In this document: one piece after another, positions 50,605-60,997 of the stretch | Layout: each line of letters begins with the position of its first letter | How positions within the stretch are numbered: position 1 is the stretch's first letter | Origin: an archaeon | GTDB lineage: Archaea; Nanobdellota; Nanobdellia; Pacearchaeales; GW2011-AR1 | NCBI GenBank assembly: GCA_018697035.1 | Contig: JABHSE010000002.1 | Location: forward strand, 62,001 to 126,000 | DNA: 64,000 nt | Direction of reading: 5' to 3' | Position numbers and translations under genes: made by a program | Notes under the pieces: model-generated | Database searches by the model: none | What the model was told of the DNA's origin: nothing | What the model saw: the letters and a program-made list of their open reading frames with translations, nothing else

Positions 50605-51062
50605 AATTCAAGTGGCACCTTTTATTCGGGTTTACAATTTCTTACATTCTAATCCAGTTTTTCAATTTTACCTTATCGGCAGGATTAACAATTTTTATAG
50701 CATCGTGGATAATTGATATAGATCATTATTTTTGGTATCTCTTCGAACTAAAAGATAAAAATCCATTCAAAGCACTAAGATGGTATAATAAAAATATAGA
50801 CAGATGGTTCGCAATATCATTTAAAGAAAGAGAAAAATTCAAACGAGGAATTTTCGTATTCCACAGCATTGGTTTTTGGATTCTACTTTTTACTTTATCA
50901 TCCCTTCATCCAATTTTTCTTTGGATGCTAATTGGAATAGGGATCCATATGGCAGCAGACTTTCCACATCTAATATATCACAGAGAACCACTTTACAACA
51001 AAATATTTCTAAGTGCCGTTATAAGAAGAAATAAAAACAAGAAAAGTCTTCGAGAATTATGA
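50601..51062 (+). CDS. Membrane-bound metal-dependent hydrolase-like protein
   Basis: A 153-residue membrane protein. DIDHYFW near residue 36, FVFHSIGFWI and GIHMAADFPHLI provide His/Asp residues in helices, matching the YdjM/DUF457-type membrane hydrolase pattern. It overlaps both secD and the flippase gene by ATGA, so the four genes form one coupled operon. The substrate is unknown; a lipid-linked substrate is plausible. Confidence 0.72.
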   Translation: MKFKWHLLFGFTISYILIQFFNFTLSAGLTIFIASWIIDIDHYFWYLFELKDKNPFKALRWYNKNIDRWFAISFKEREKFKRGIFVFHSIGFWILLFTLSSLHPIFLWMLIGIGIHMAADFPHLIYHREPLYNKIFLSAVIRRNKNKKSLREL

Positions 51063-52420
51063 GTAATATAATAAAAGAAGAGATGAATGACGTTAAAAAT
51101 ATTTTCGGAAGATTTAGAAGAAAAGATTTCTCTGGAGATACTGGGCAGATTGTGAAGAATTCTTCATATCAACTAACAACAAGTTTAATCGCAAAGTTTG
51201 GAAGTTTAATATTTACAGTAGTTGTAGCAAGAATGTTGGGCGTTGAAATTTTCGGTCTATATACCCTGGCGCTTACCACAATTATCCTATTCGCCTCATT
51301 TTCAGATTTAGGAATTTCGACAGCTATGATAACATTCGCATCCAAATCTTTAGGCAAAAATAAACTCGGAAAAGCAAAGACATATTTCAAAGGGCTATTG
51401 AGATACAAAATTTATTTAACAATAATATGCTCCTTTATCTTAATAACTTTGGGATATTTCTTAGCAAACAATTATTACAACAAGCCAATTTTCTACGCAC
51501 TTTTAGCGGGTGCAATATACATTCCCATAGTCACCATCACAGGATATATCGGAGCGGCATTTCACGCAGGGAATAACTTCAAAATAACGATGATTAAAGA
51601 GATAATTTTTCAAATTTCGAGATTAACATTGATTCCAATAACTATTTTATTACTATTTAGAATTAGCCTAGAAGCATCGATAATAGTAGCATCAATAATC
51701 CTAGCCATAACTTTTTCATATTTTCTGGGATTACTATATTTGAGAATAGTAGCAAAAAAAGAAATACCTTTTTTGAGAAAAAAAGCGAAAATCTTAACTA
51801 AGAATGAAAAACTAGAATTAGTAAGATTTATCTTACCTCTAAGTGTGACGGCCCTAGGCGGAATGTTTTTTGGATATATTGATATTTTAATGCTCGGACA
51901 TTATGTAGATTTAACACATATAGGTTATTATGGAGCGGCATTCGGACTTATCGGAGCGGCAGGATTAATTATAAGTTTTGTAGCAGCGGCAGTCCTGCCA
52001 GTTTTTGCAAGAGCTAAAGGGAAGTCATTAGAAAATATTTTTTCAAAAACTAGAAACTTCACTTTCATGATAGGATTGGCAGCAGCGATTTTTACTTTTC
52101 TTACAGCTAAATATATTCTAATGATTTATGGAAAAGAGTTTTTACCAGCAACAATACTCCTACAATTATTTTCATTAATTTTAATTATCATGCCAGTTGT
52201 AGCTATCTATAATTCATATTTTGTTTCGATAAAGAAAACTCAGATAATAGCAAAATTATTAATCATATCAACAGTTGTAAATGTAGTATTAAATATTTGG
52301 TTTATTAAATACGGGTTACAGTTTGGAATGATGGAAGGGGTAATCGGAGCATGTGTTGCGACGATATGTTCTAGGATGATATATTTGGCGGGATTCATTA
52401 TTTCAAAAAGAATAGGCTAA
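51059..52420 (+). CDS. Polysaccharide flippase (Wzx/MOP family)
   Basis: A 453-residue protein with about 12-14 transmembrane segments. It begins with a charged segment and NSSYQLTTSLIAKFGSLIFT, typical of Wzx-type flippases, and has ARMLGVEIFGLYTLALTTII. It moves lipid-linked sugars across the membrane. It is coupled to the Sec genes but borders the surface glycan cluster that starts downstream, linking the two. Confidence 0.88.
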   Translation: MSNIIKEEMNDVKNIFGRFRRKDFSGDTGQIVKNSSYQLTTSLIAKFGSLIFTVVVARMLGVEIFGLYTLALTTIILFASFSDLGISTAMITFASKSLGKNKLGKAKTYFKGLLRYKIYLTIICSFILITLGYFLANNYYNKPIFYALLAGAIYIPIVTITGYIGAAFHAGNNFKITMIKEIIFQISRLTLIPITILLLFRISLEASIIVASIILAITFSYFLGLLYLRIVAKKEIPFLRKKAKILTKNEKLELVRFILPLSVTALGGMFFGYIDILMLGHYVDLTHIGYYGAAFGLIGAAGLIISFVAAAVLPVFARAKGKSLENIFSKTRNFTFMIGLAAAIFTFLTAKYILMIYGKEFLPATILLQLFSLILIIMPVVAIYNSYFVSIKKTQIIAKLLIISTVVNVVLNIWFIKYGLQFGMMEGVIGACVATICSRMIYLAGFIISKRIG

Positions 52421-52523
52421 TCCAAATCTTTTTTACAAATATGCTTTTAATTACTATTTCTACGAGAATTTTTCAGTAATTTTCTAAATATAAGATATTT
52501 GTTCAAATTTTCTCTAACATATT

Positions 52524-53705
52524 TTATGTGTTTTTTAATATATTTACAATCCTAGCTATCTCAATGTAATTCATTTCGGGATTATTTCCAAAATAAAACC
52601 CATTCCTATGTATTTTTTCAGCATTTGGACAAACATTTTTATTTTTTTTATATTTTTTATAAAAAGGCTGCTTGGAAATATTTCCAGCTATTATCGGACG
52701 AATTTCAATATTTTCTTTTTCAAAAAGCTCCTTATACTTTTCAAAAAGCTCCTTATTTTTAAATAAAAGTGGGAACCCAAAATTAGATACAACATTCATA
52801 TCTCCGGTTTTTAACTTAATTATATCATCGTTATTTAAAGTAGCTTTATGAAATTTATCAAAATTATCTTCCCTCTTCCTTATAATTTCATCCCAAAAAG
52901 CTATTTGCTGATTTCCTATGAATCCATTTATCTCTGTGGGTCTAAAATTATATGCCAAATCATAGAATGCATAGATACCATAAAAATCATCTATCAAGCT
53001 ATCGGCTCTCTTCCGTCGCCTAAAGTCCTCCGAGTTATTCCTTGTCCAACCATGCGCCCTTATCAATTTAAGGTTTTCATATAATTCTGAATCATCAGTG
53101 CAAATCATTCCGCCCTCAATAGTTGAAAGATGATGTCCGACAAAAAAAGAAAAAGTAGAGGCAATGCCAAAATTACCCATACGAGTTCCCTTGTATTCCG
53201 AACCCAAGGACTCACAATTATCCTCAAATAATAAAATATTATTAATTGCACAAATCTTCTTTATCTCGTCTACATCTGAACAGAGGCCTAACGCATTAGT
53301 CAAAAAGAAAGCCTTAGTATCTGGGTTTTTTGTATATCCATCCATAAGTGTCTTAGAAGATACGTTTAGTGTGTCTTCTTCAACATCTAATAATATAGGA
53401 ACTAATCCCAACTGTATTATTGGCATTATATTCGTGGCCCATGTTAAACTTGACGCAAATATTTTATCACCTTTTTTCAATTTTCCAGTATTTAACATTG
53501 CCTGAATCAGCAATAGGTTTGCACAACTACCACTTGATACAAAAACAGAATACTTTCTTTCTTGTTTCTCTGAGAATTTTTCCTCAAATTTTTCACACTC
53601 ACTACTCATACTAAGAATTTCAGAGCTCATTATAAACTCGCAAAGTTTCTTTTTGGTTTCTTCTTCATTTAAAAACGTAGATTTGATTAATTTTATTTTA
53701 TTCAT
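52524..53705 (-). CDS. ColD-like PLP-dependent sugar 3-dehydratase (DegT/DnrJ family)
   Basis: A 393-residue DegT-family protein. Where aminotransferases carry the PLP lysine, this has FSFFVGHHLSTIEGGMICTD with His in place of Lys, the signature of GDP-4-keto-6-deoxymannose 3-dehydratase (ColD) and RfbH-type enzymes. It would remove the 3-hydroxyl from a 4-keto-6-deoxysugar. GDP-mannose dehydratase is encoded in the same cluster. Loss of transaminase function is inferred from the motif. Confidence 0.85.
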   Translation of the reverse strand: MNKIKLIKSTFLNEEETKKKLCEFIMSSEILSMSSECEKFEEKFSEKQERKYSVFVSSGSCANLLLIQAMLNTGKLKKGDKIFASSLTWATNIMPIIQLGLVPILLDVEEDTLNVSSKTLMDGYTKNPDTKAFFLTNALGLCSDVDEIKKICAINNILLFEDNCESLGSEYKGTRMGNFGIASTFSFFVGHHLSTIEGGMICTDDSELYENLKLIRAHGWTRNNSEDFRRRKRADSLIDDFYGIYAFYDLAYNFRPTEINGFIGNQQIAFWDEIIRKREDNFDKFHKATLNNDDIIKLKTGDMNVVSNFGFPLLFKNKELFEKYKELFEKENIEIRPIIAGNISKQPFYKKYKKNKNVCPNAEKIHRNGFYFGNNPEMNYIEIARIVNILKNT

Positions 53706-53771
53706 TTTTACTTATAATTTTTGTATTATTTAATTGTTTTGGGATACCCATAACCGTCAATACATGTAAGG

Positions 53772-54830
53772 TCATGAAAGCCCCAATACTTTATCATATA
53801 CCTTCATGTATTTTTTTGCACAGGTATCCCAGGTTAATTCCTTGGATCTTTTTCTACCCCTCTTTTTATATTTCAACATAAGGTTTTTATCCTCTAGTAG
53901 TTTTTTTATTGCATCATAAAAACCTTTCTCGGTATTGTCAGTAAGAATAGCCCCCTCTTGCACCACTTCAGGCAATGCACCAACATTACTAACTACAACA
54001 GCACATCCAGAAGACATAGCTTCTACTGGTATTAATTCAAATGCAGCAATATTGGTATTATATACAAAAATATCAATATTCTGATAGTATTTAGAAAGCT
54101 CCGATTCTTTTATAAAACCACCAAATGTAACATTAGAAAAAGATTTCAATATATTAAATTCTTTTGGAATAGTTCTGCCCCCCAAGATAACTTTTACATT
54201 ATCACCATATTCCAACAAGATTTTTTTAAAAACCTCAACCAATTTTTCATCTTCACTACATAATATTCCAATAGTAATGGTTTTTTTATCTTTTTTATAA
54301 CCAGGTTTAAATCGATTAATATCTACTCCGAGATGAATAGGCGTCACTTTTTCAGAGAAAGTTGGAAACTTTTTTATTAACTTATCCGCGGTATTTTTAG
54401 ATATGGTAACTATTTGATCGCATCTACCTAGTAGTCTATAAATAAGTTGAAAAAAATTTTTCATAGGAAAGCGGTTGAACTCAACAGGATACATATCACA
54501 AATAGTAGTGACCACAGGTTTATTTAAAAGAGTCGCAACAAGGTTAGTTTTTTCATCATAGGCATGAATTAAATCTATAGACTTATCTCTTTTTAACTTT
54601 AATAACAAGGGAATATAGTAACCAAGTCCTGCAATTACTCTTAACCTAGTTTTGAAGGTTTTTACCTTTACCGCAAATTTAGAACTATAGTTAGCAGTAT
54701 CTCTCATAAAAAGCTTAACCTTATACTTTTTACTAATTCTATTAATAGATTTGGAAATTTCTACAGGATACAACCCCTTACCAGTTCCTCCGAAACTTTC
54801 ACCTATTAAAGCAATAGTTTTTTTACTCAT
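53772..54830 (-). CDS. Glycosyltransferase family 4
   Basis: A 352-residue GT-B glycosyltransferase. The N-terminal half begins IALIGESFGGTGKGLYPVEI, and the C-terminal half has the E-x7-E motif FELIPVEAMSSGCAVVVSNV. Overlaps the epimerase gene by 8 bases. The acceptor and donor are unknown, but it belongs to the surface glycan cluster. Confidence 0.88.
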   Translation of the reverse strand: MSKKTIALIGESFGGTGKGLYPVEISKSINRISKKYKVKLFMRDTANYSSKFAVKVKTFKTRLRVIAGLGYYIPLLLKLKRDKSIDLIHAYDEKTNLVATLLNKPVVTTICDMYPVEFNRFPMKNFFQLIYRLLGRCDQIVTISKNTADKLIKKFPTFSEKVTPIHLGVDINRFKPGYKKDKKTITIGILCSEDEKLVEVFKKILLEYGDNVKVILGGRTIPKEFNILKSFSNVTFGGFIKESELSKYYQNIDIFVYNTNIAAFELIPVEAMSSGCAVVVSNVGALPEVVQEGAILTDNTEKGFYDAIKKLLEDKNLMLKYKKRGRKRSKELTWDTCAKKYMKVYDKVLGLS

Positions 54831-55881
54831 TATTTATACCCACCAAATTTTTTATAATACTTTTCCCAGAGTTTCCATCCCCAAAAGGATTTTCCCATCC
54901 ATGTCTTATATTTACCATGTTATTAAAATCATGTAAAAGATTTCCAGACATTAAGATATTCGCACCAACATCAATTACTTCCGGCCTTTCTGTTGTGGTT
55001 CTTAGGGTTATAGACGGAATACCCAAAACACAGGCTTCTTCCTGTACTCCACCAGAATCAGTAAGAATCAATTTTGAATGTTTTTCCAAAGTTACCATAT
55101 CTAAAAATCCTATAGGTTCAATACATTGAACATTCCCAGGAATAATAAGACCGAAAAATCCTATCATTTTTTTAGTTCTAGGATGTATAGGAAAAATAAT
55201 ATTTTCATCAGTAAGCGACCCAATCTGACCTAATAAGTATTTTAACCTATCTTCAGAATCAACGTTTTCTGAACGATGCAATGTTAAGAGGCAGTATCCC
55301 TTATCTACTAAATTCAATTTTCTTATAATATCTGAACTATGATTACGTGCCCAAAAAACAGCATCCACAACAGTATTTCCAACAACTAAAATATTTTTTT
55401 TAGAAATTCCTTCTTCAAGTAGTGTAGCTTTCTGTCTTTCCGCAGGACAAAAAAAATAATTAGAGATATGGTCCGTTAATATACGATTTATTTCTTCTGG
55501 CATTTCATTATCGTAACTTCTCAAACCTGCTTCAACGTGTGCTATTTTAATTCCAAATCTAGATGAAATAAATGCTCCAGCAAAAACCGAGTTAGTATCT
55601 CCCTGTACAATACTAAGGTCGGGCATCTCTTTTTTAAATATTTTCTCAAGCCCAACAAACATTCTGCCTATCTGTTCTCCCTGTGTACCAGATCCAATAT
55701 TTAGATTGTATTTAGGTTTGGGAAGATCTAAATCTTTAAAGAAAATAGAATCTAATTCTGGAGAATAATGTTGGTTAGTATGTATTATAAAATAATCTAA
55801 TCCAAGATCCTCACATTCCCGAATAATAGAACTTAACTTAACTATTTCTGGACGAGTTCCAAGTATTATGACTATTTTCAT
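54823..55881 (-). CDS. wecB: UDP-N-acetylglucosamine 2-epimerase
   Basis: A 352-residue non-hydrolysing epimerase: VIILGTRPEIVKLSSII, QGDTNSVFAGAF, HVEAGLRSYD, and LTDSGGVQEEACVLGIPSIT with TTERPE. It makes UDP-ManNAc. The start overlaps the upstream glycosyltransferase stop (ATGA). Confidence 0.94.
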   Translation of the reverse strand: MKIVIILGTRPEIVKLSSIIRECEDLGLDYFIIHTNQHYSPELDSIFFKDLDLPKPKYNLNIGSGTQGEQIGRMFVGLEKIFKKEMPDLSIVQGDTNSVFAGAFISSRFGIKIAHVEAGLRSYDNEMPEEINRILTDHISNYFFCPAERQKATLLEEGISKKNILVVGNTVVDAVFWARNHSSDIIRKLNLVDKGYCLLTLHRSENVDSEDRLKYLLGQIGSLTDENIIFPIHPRTKKMIGFFGLIIPGNVQCIEPIGFLDMVTLEKHSKLILTDSGGVQEEACVLGIPSITLRTTTERPEVIDVGANILMSGNLLHDFNNMVNIRHGWENPFGDGNSGKSIIKNLVGINNE

Positions 55882-56945
55882 TTGCTTAACAGAACTTCAA
55901 ATTTATTTAAATATTTATCAGAGATGGAATCCCAAGAATAGTTATTTATTATATTTTTTCTGATTTTTTCTGATTTTGTTCCGTCTTGATCTATTTGTTT
56001 ATTAAGAGAAATTATATTACGAGATATGTCAGTTTGTGATGATGTATTATTTATTAGCCTTCCAAAGTCTTTATCTATAATTAATTCTGGCCCAACTCCA
56101 ACATTAGAAGCTACAATTGGTTTTCCACAGGATTGAGCTTCTATCCAAACAAGACCAAATCCCTCTGCTGTAGATGGAAGGACAAAAAACTTACATTTCT
56201 GAAAAAGTTTAATTAAACCGAGACCCTCTCTTCTGCCCAAAAATTTTATATTTCTGTCTTTCTTATATTTTTGAGATAACATTTTTCTCAATGGTCCATC
56301 CCCAACAATTCTAATAGGTAGTCCATTTTCAGAAAAAGCCTTACAGACACGAGCAATATTTTTTCTTTCATCTATAGATGCTACAAATAATACATATTCT
56401 CCATCCTTACTTGACTTATCTATAGAGAACAAATTTGTATGTACACCATTCGGAATATATTCCATATTATAATCATTCAAATAGTTAGTATTTTTTGAAA
56501 ATCTTTGTACACAAACTATTTCGGCTTTTGTTTTAGAAAAAACAAATTTTTCTACCATCTTGGCCAAAAGAGGAGGGCTCTCATAGTCAGCAAGAAACCC
56601 ATGAGAGGTTAATATATATTTGAGTTTATTCATTTTTCCAAATAAAAATAGGAAACCAGAAGACCAATCATGGGGGTTATAAATGTCGGCCTTTTCGTTA
56701 AGAATTTTTTTTCTTAAGGAAAAAAAAGCAGTTGAGGTTTTGAGCCCAGGCGACTTAACACATTTAACTCTTTTTATTTTTATCCCAGCATGCTTTTCAT
56801 ATAGGCACTCGTCCCATTCTTGCTTGCAAATGATTGTTACATCATGCCCCTTAGATATAATTTTTTTTGATAAATTTAATATCACCCTCTCCACTCCCCC
56901 CAATCTTTTTAAATTAAATCTAGTACAAACTATACATATTTTCAT
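55878..56945 (-). CDS. Glycosyltransferase family 4
   Basis: A 355-residue GT-B enzyme: TRFNLKRLGGVERVILNLSK at the N-terminus, LTSHGFLADYESP, and GFGLVWIEAQSCGKPIVASN with the E-x7-E motif near residue 265. Coupled by ATGA overlaps both to the epimerase downstream and the methyltransferase upstream. Confidence 0.9.
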   Translation of the reverse strand: MKICIVCTRFNLKRLGGVERVILNLSKKIISKGHDVTIICKQEWDECLYEKHAGIKIKRVKCVKSPGLKTSTAFFSLRKKILNEKADIYNPHDWSSGFLFLFGKMNKLKYILTSHGFLADYESPPLLAKMVEKFVFSKTKAEIVCVQRFSKNTNYLNDYNMEYIPNGVHTNLFSIDKSSKDGEYVLFVASIDERKNIARVCKAFSENGLPIRIVGDGPLRKMLSQKYKKDRNIKFLGRREGLGLIKLFQKCKFFVLPSTAEGFGLVWIEAQSCGKPIVASNVGVGPELIIDKDFGRLINNTSSQTDISRNIISLNKQIDQDGTKSEKIRKNIINNYSWDSISDKYLNKFEVLLSK

Positions 56946-57505
56946 ACATTTTGTCCGATAATTTTTATTTGAGGGTGAACAATATCCCTATCCACCAAAG
57001 ACATTAAGAAATCCAAAATTTTATTAATTCTATTCCTTTTATATCCAAACAAATATTCTAAAGATTCTGTTTTTATCCCGTAATAATCAAAAAGATTTTT
57101 TAAGTGAGTTGGGGTAAACAATGAATAATGTTTATCTTCAGAGCTCTTTCCGGTTCCTCCACCTACCCTTCCAAGTATTTCATATCTCCCATGATGAGCT
57201 CCTTTTGAGTGTGGAAAAAAATGAATATGAAATTTATAACATGCAGCATTATCCGTTATTATTATAATTTTTCCATTTTTTTTTAAAACTCTTTTGCATT
57301 CTTTTATAAAATGACCAATATCTACTAGATGTTCTAAGACACAATTGGAATAAACTTCATCAAAAAAATCATTCTTGTAAGGAAATCTTTCTTTCCCAAT
57401 AAACACTTTCTTTACTTCCGAACGAGAAGGATATAAATCTATAAAATCAGTGCCGTAAGTCTCATTCCCACATCCAACATTTAAAATTTTTCGGTCCTTC
57501 TTCAT
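56942..57505 (-). CDS. Class I SAM-dependent methyltransferase
   Basis: A 187-residue methyltransferase: KILNVGCGNETYGTDFIDL is the SAM loop and CVLEHLVDIGHFIKECKRVL is the Methyltransf_11 motif. The ATG at 57505 lies just after the gmd stop (TAAAATG); longer frames overlap gmd. Probably methylates a glycan or lipid intermediate. Confidence 0.85.
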   Translation of the reverse strand: MKKDRKILNVGCGNETYGTDFIDLYPSRSEVKKVFIGKERFPYKNDFFDEVYSNCVLEHLVDIGHFIKECKRVLKKNGKIIIITDNAACYKFHIHFFPHSKGAHHGRYEILGRVGGGTGKSSEDKHYSLFTPTHLKNLFDYYGIKTESLEYLFGYKRNRINKILDFLMSLVDRDIVHPQIKIIGQNV

Positions 57506-57506
57506 T

Positions 57507-58589
57507 TTAGCTACATTTATATATAGAATCAGAGTCGTTAGCATCCAAATGACCCCTATCAATATCACCCAAACCCTTCTCGCTCAATTCTTTCACATCA
57601 CTCTCAACCATCATTCGAACCAATTCCTTAAATTTAGTTTTAGTAGGGTCCCATCCAAGATTATCAATAGCTTTTTTAGGACTACCAATTAAAATATCTA
57701 CTTCTGCGGGCCTGTAAAATTTAGCATTCACTTTAACAACAATTTTTCCATCAACTTTTCCAACTTCATCAAGGCCATTCCCTTCCCATTCAATATCCAT
57801 TCCAACAACTCGAAATGATTCCTCAATAAATTCTCTAACAGAATGAGTATCTCCCGTAGCTATAACATAATCCCCAGGTTGATCCTGCTGCAACATCATC
57901 CACATAGACTCTACATAATCTCCAGCATACCCCCAGTCTCTCTTAGCATTTAGATTTCCAATCTCAAAAAAATCCTGTAATCCTAATTTTATCTTAGCAA
58001 CAGAATGAGTTATTTTCCGAGTTACGAACTGCTTCCCTCTCTTTGGAGACTCATGATTAAATAAAATGCCATTTGAAGCATGAATGCCATAACTTTCTCT
58101 ATAATTTACAGTAGTCCAGTAAGCAAAAATTTTCGCAACACCATAAGGACTGCGAGGATAAAATGGAGTTTTTTCAGTTTGAGGAGTCTCTTGAATTTTT
58201 CCATATAATTCGCTCGTAGAAGCCTGATAAAATCTAATTTTAGGGTTAACGTGCCTTATGACTTCCAACATATTTAAAGTTCCGAGTCCAGTGATTTTAG
58301 CAGTAGAAATCGGTTGAGTCCAGGATGATGGTACAAAAGATTGAGCGGCAAGATTATAAATTTCGTCAGGTTGTATTTCTTTAATAATATTAAGAAGTGA
58401 GCCCATGTCAGTCACATCGCCCTCTGTAAGCTTGAGGTTGCCATTAAAATTATTTATATTCAACAAGGGGTCCTGACTTGTTCTTCTATACATTCCATAT
58501 ACGGTATAACCTTTATTTAACAAAAATTTAGATAGATAATATCCATCTTGTCCAGTTATCCCAGTAATCAAAGCTGTTTTGTCCATCAT
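57507..58589 (-). CDS. gmd: GDP-mannose 4,6-dehydratase
   Basis: A 360-residue extended short-chain dehydrogenase: [39 protein letters not shown] and the catalytic S/T-Y-K ([20 protein letters not shown]). It makes GDP-4-keto-6-deoxymannose, the substrate for the ColD-like enzyme. ATGs at 58589 and 58586 are both possible; TATA-like ttaaaaag is about 24 bases upstream. Confidence 0.95.
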   Translation of the reverse strand: MMDKTALITGITGQDGYYLSKFLLNKGYTVYGMYRRTSQDPLLNINNFNGNLKLTEGDVTDMGSLLNIIKEIQPDEIYNLAAQSFVPSSWTQPISTAKITGLGTLNMLEVIRHVNPKIRFYQASTSELYGKIQETPQTEKTPFYPRSPYGVAKIFAYWTTVNYRESYGIHASNGILFNHESPKRGKQFVTRKITHSVAKIKLGLQDFFEIGNLNAKRDWGYAGDYVESMWMMLQQDQPGDYVIATGDTHSVREFIEESFRVVGMDIEWEGNGLDEVGKVDGKIVVKVNAKFYRPAEVDILIGSPKKAIDNLGWDPTKTKFKELVRMMVESDVKELSEKGLGDIDRGHLDANDSDSIYKCS

Positions 58590-58616
58590 TAATCGTGACA
58601 AAATATCTTTTTAAGT

Positions 58617-59018
58617 TTAATCGCTCTCGAGAATATATTTCTCTAATGCAATTTTAGATTTATTAAATAAATTAAGAGAGGACAATTCATTTTTGTTAAA
58701 AAGAGCAAATCCAGCTCCTTCCGATAATTTTATATCCATTATATTTTTATCAAAAAATACAACAAAAACATCTTCTCTGTATTCTCTTTTTCCCATTTTC
58801 CAACTATTTTTGAAGAAATAAGACATATTTGATAATTCCAATCCAAGCTCTTCCTCAAGCTCTCTTTTTATAGCATCTAGTGGAGACTCATTACTTTTAA
58901 TTTCTCCACCAAATAAGCACCATTGCCCAGGACAAAGATGATAGTCTGCAGTTTTTTTCTGCAGTAAAAACTCATTATTGGAGTTAATCAGAATACCCAC
59001 AGCACTATTTCTTATCAT
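58617..59018 (-). CDS. Nudix hydrolase
   Basis: A 133-residue Nudix protein with the box GGEIKSNESPLDAIKRELEE-ELGL (G-x5-E-x7-REUxEExGU) near residues 37-60. In sugar clusters such enzymes often hydrolyse GDP-sugars or nucleotides; the specificity is not evident here. It lies upstream of gmd on the same strand. Confidence 0.9.
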   Translation of the reverse strand: MIRNSAVGILINSNNEFLLQKKTADYHLCPGQWCLFGGEIKSNESPLDAIKRELEEELGLELSNMSYFFKNSWKMGKREYREDVFVVFFDKNIMDIKLSEGAGFALFNKNELSSLNLFNKSKIALEKYILESD

Positions 59019-59051
59019 AGGTTTTTTAAAGAATCAGCTTTTTTAAAACAT

Positions 59052-60146
59052 ATGAAAATAGCAATGATATACCCAGATTATTCATCAGAAAAAGGAATCT
59101 CCAAATATTCCTCGGAGCTGGTGACAAACATAAGAAAACAAGGAATGGAAGTAGAAGATATAAATTTTATACAAGGAAAGCCGCTCTCATTATTCAAACA
59201 CATACACAAGTTGTTAGATTATGATGTAATACATATACAACACGAATACAATATGTTAGGTTGGTACGGGTTGCCATATTTTTTTTTTTTAGGATTTTTA
59301 GGATTATTTAAAAAACGGGGATCCATTGTAACAATGCACACTGTTCTCTCACAAAAAGAAAACTTCAAATCAGGAAAACTAAAAACTTTCTTAAGAAAAA
59401 TCTTATATAAAATTCAAAATAGATGGATAAGTTGGACATCTGCAAAAATCATAGTACATGCGAAATCCTTTAAAAAAATTCTTACAGAAGAATACAATAT
59501 TCCTTCAAAAAAAATAATAGTTTTACCTCACGCAATTATAGAAGATATAAAGACAGTTAGCAAAGTCCAGGCAAGAAAAGAGTTAAATCTTGATGGGAAC
59601 GTATATCTTCTAATCGGCACGATGATCCCAGATCACGGACATGATATAATAACCAAGCAGTCAAGCGATATAGGAAAAACAATACTCGTTGTAACAAATC
59701 CATCTGCAGTTAACGATAGAAATGAAAGTAAAATAACAAACTTTTTAGAACTCAACAAAAAGATAGTAAGAGATAATAATTTTGAAAAACTCGTTAGATT
59801 CGATTTAGGATTTATCCCGTATGAAAAATGGTGGAAATACTTTTCCGCAGCAGATTTAATACTACTCCCCTATAGAGGAGGCATAGGCAGCGGTATTTTT
59901 GCAGATGCCATGGCGATGAAAAAACCAGTGATTGCAAGTGGAAAATATTTCAAAGGATTTACAAAAGATTACGGCTGTATAAAAATAGCAAAACAAGATA
60001 AGGATTTTCCAGTATTAATTAAAGACGCAATGAAAATTAAAAACTATAAAAAAATGATTAAAGAATGTGAGAGATATTTTAGCGAAAACGGATTAACTTC
60101 AGTATCTAAGAAATATAAAAAACTCTATACTTCCTTGTCAAAATGA
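59052..60146 (+). CDS. Glycosyltransferase family 4
   Basis: A 364-residue GT-B enzyme: MIYPDYSSEKGISKYSSELV, VIHIQHEYNMLGWYG, MHTVLS and a C-terminal GGIGSGIFADAMAMKKPVIA. The glutamate normally starting the E-x7-E motif reads G/S here, so the donor-site motif is atypical. It starts a two-gene plus-strand unit with a coupled reductase gene. Confidence 0.85.
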   Translation: MKIAMIYPDYSSEKGISKYSSELVTNIRKQGMEVEDINFIQGKPLSLFKHIHKLLDYDVIHIQHEYNMLGWYGLPYFFFLGFLGLFKKRGSIVTMHTVLSQKENFKSGKLKTFLRKILYKIQNRWISWTSAKIIVHAKSFKKILTEEYNIPSKKIIVLPHAIIEDIKTVSKVQARKELNLDGNVYLLIGTMIPDHGHDIITKQSSDIGKTILVVTNPSAVNDRNESKITNFLELNKKIVRDNNFEKLVRFDLGFIPYEKWWKYFSAADLILLPYRGGIGSGIFADAMAMKKPVIASGKYFKGFTKDYGCIKIAKQDKDFPVLIKDAMKIKNYKKMIKECERYFSENGLTSVSKKYKKLYTSLSK

Positions 60147-60997
60147 AAGTAGTTATTCTTGGAGCTTCTGGATTATTGGGAACTAAACTGATGGATATTT
60201 TGTCAGTTGAGCATGAAGTCATAGGAACGTATTTAAATACACCGTCTAAGGGGCTACAGATTTTAGATGTAACTAATAAACAAAAGGTTGAAGAGTTTTT
60301 GAGGAGAGAGAGCCCAGATGTTGTTATAAACACCGTAGCACTAACTAGTTCTGTCGCATGTGAAAGAAAACCTTCCTTGGCTAAAAAACTAAACTATGAA
60401 ACCGCCAAAAACGTTTCTAGGGTTTGTCAGAAATTGGACGCCTATTTGGTTTTTACCTCCTCTTCCTATGTCTTCGATGGAAAAGGGGGGAGCTACAAAG
60501 AAAACGAAAGGCCACATCCAATTAACCAGTATGGCGAAACTAAAGTAATGGCAGAAAAAGAAGTATTAAATCTACAGAAAGGGTTAATACTTAGAATTGA
60601 TGCAATATATGGATATAACGGCAAGAAAAAAAACAATGGAATATTAAATAATATTTTTTCAAATAAACAAATTTTTCTAGGAAGCCCAAATCAAGTAAGG
60701 CAACCCTTACTAATAGATGATTTAGCAGGAATAATAATATCTTTAGTAAAAAAGAAACAAAAAGGAATTTTCAATATAGCCGGACCAGATAAATTACCTA
60801 TGCTAAATTTTATAAAAAAATTAGAAAAATTAATCAGAAAAGAATCCAAAATATCAATATTGGGTGAAAAAAATCTTTTAGTAAAGCCACTAAAAAATTC
60901 CACACTAGATATATCAAAAATCAATAAGCTTGGCATAAAAACTCATTCCCTCAAAGATGGATTAAATATAGTAAAACAACAATTAATATCAAGCTAA
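60143..60997 (+). CDS. RmlD-like sugar-nucleotide reductase (SDR)
   Basis: A 284-residue protein: Rossmann motif VILGASGLLGTKL, INTVALTSSVACERKP, and catalytic YGETK near residue 133, as in dTDP-4-keto-rhamnose reductase. Within this cluster it is a candidate for the final 4-keto reduction of a GDP-deoxysugar. The start overlaps the glycosyltransferase stop (ATGA). It converges on the C-methyltransferase gene by 4 bases. Confidence 0.85.
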   Translation: MKVVILGASGLLGTKLMDILSVEHEVIGTYLNTPSKGLQILDVTNKQKVEEFLRRESPDVVINTVALTSSVACERKPSLAKKLNYETAKNVSRVCQKLDAYLVFTSSSYVFDGKGGSYKENERPHPINQYGETKVMAEKEVLNLQKGLILRIDAIYGYNGKKKNNGILNNIFSNKQIFLGSPNQVRQPLLIDDLAGIIISLVKKKQKGIFNIAGPDKLPMLNFIKKLEKLIRKESKISILGEKNLLVKPLKNSTLDISKINKLGIKTHSLKDGLNIVKQQLISS

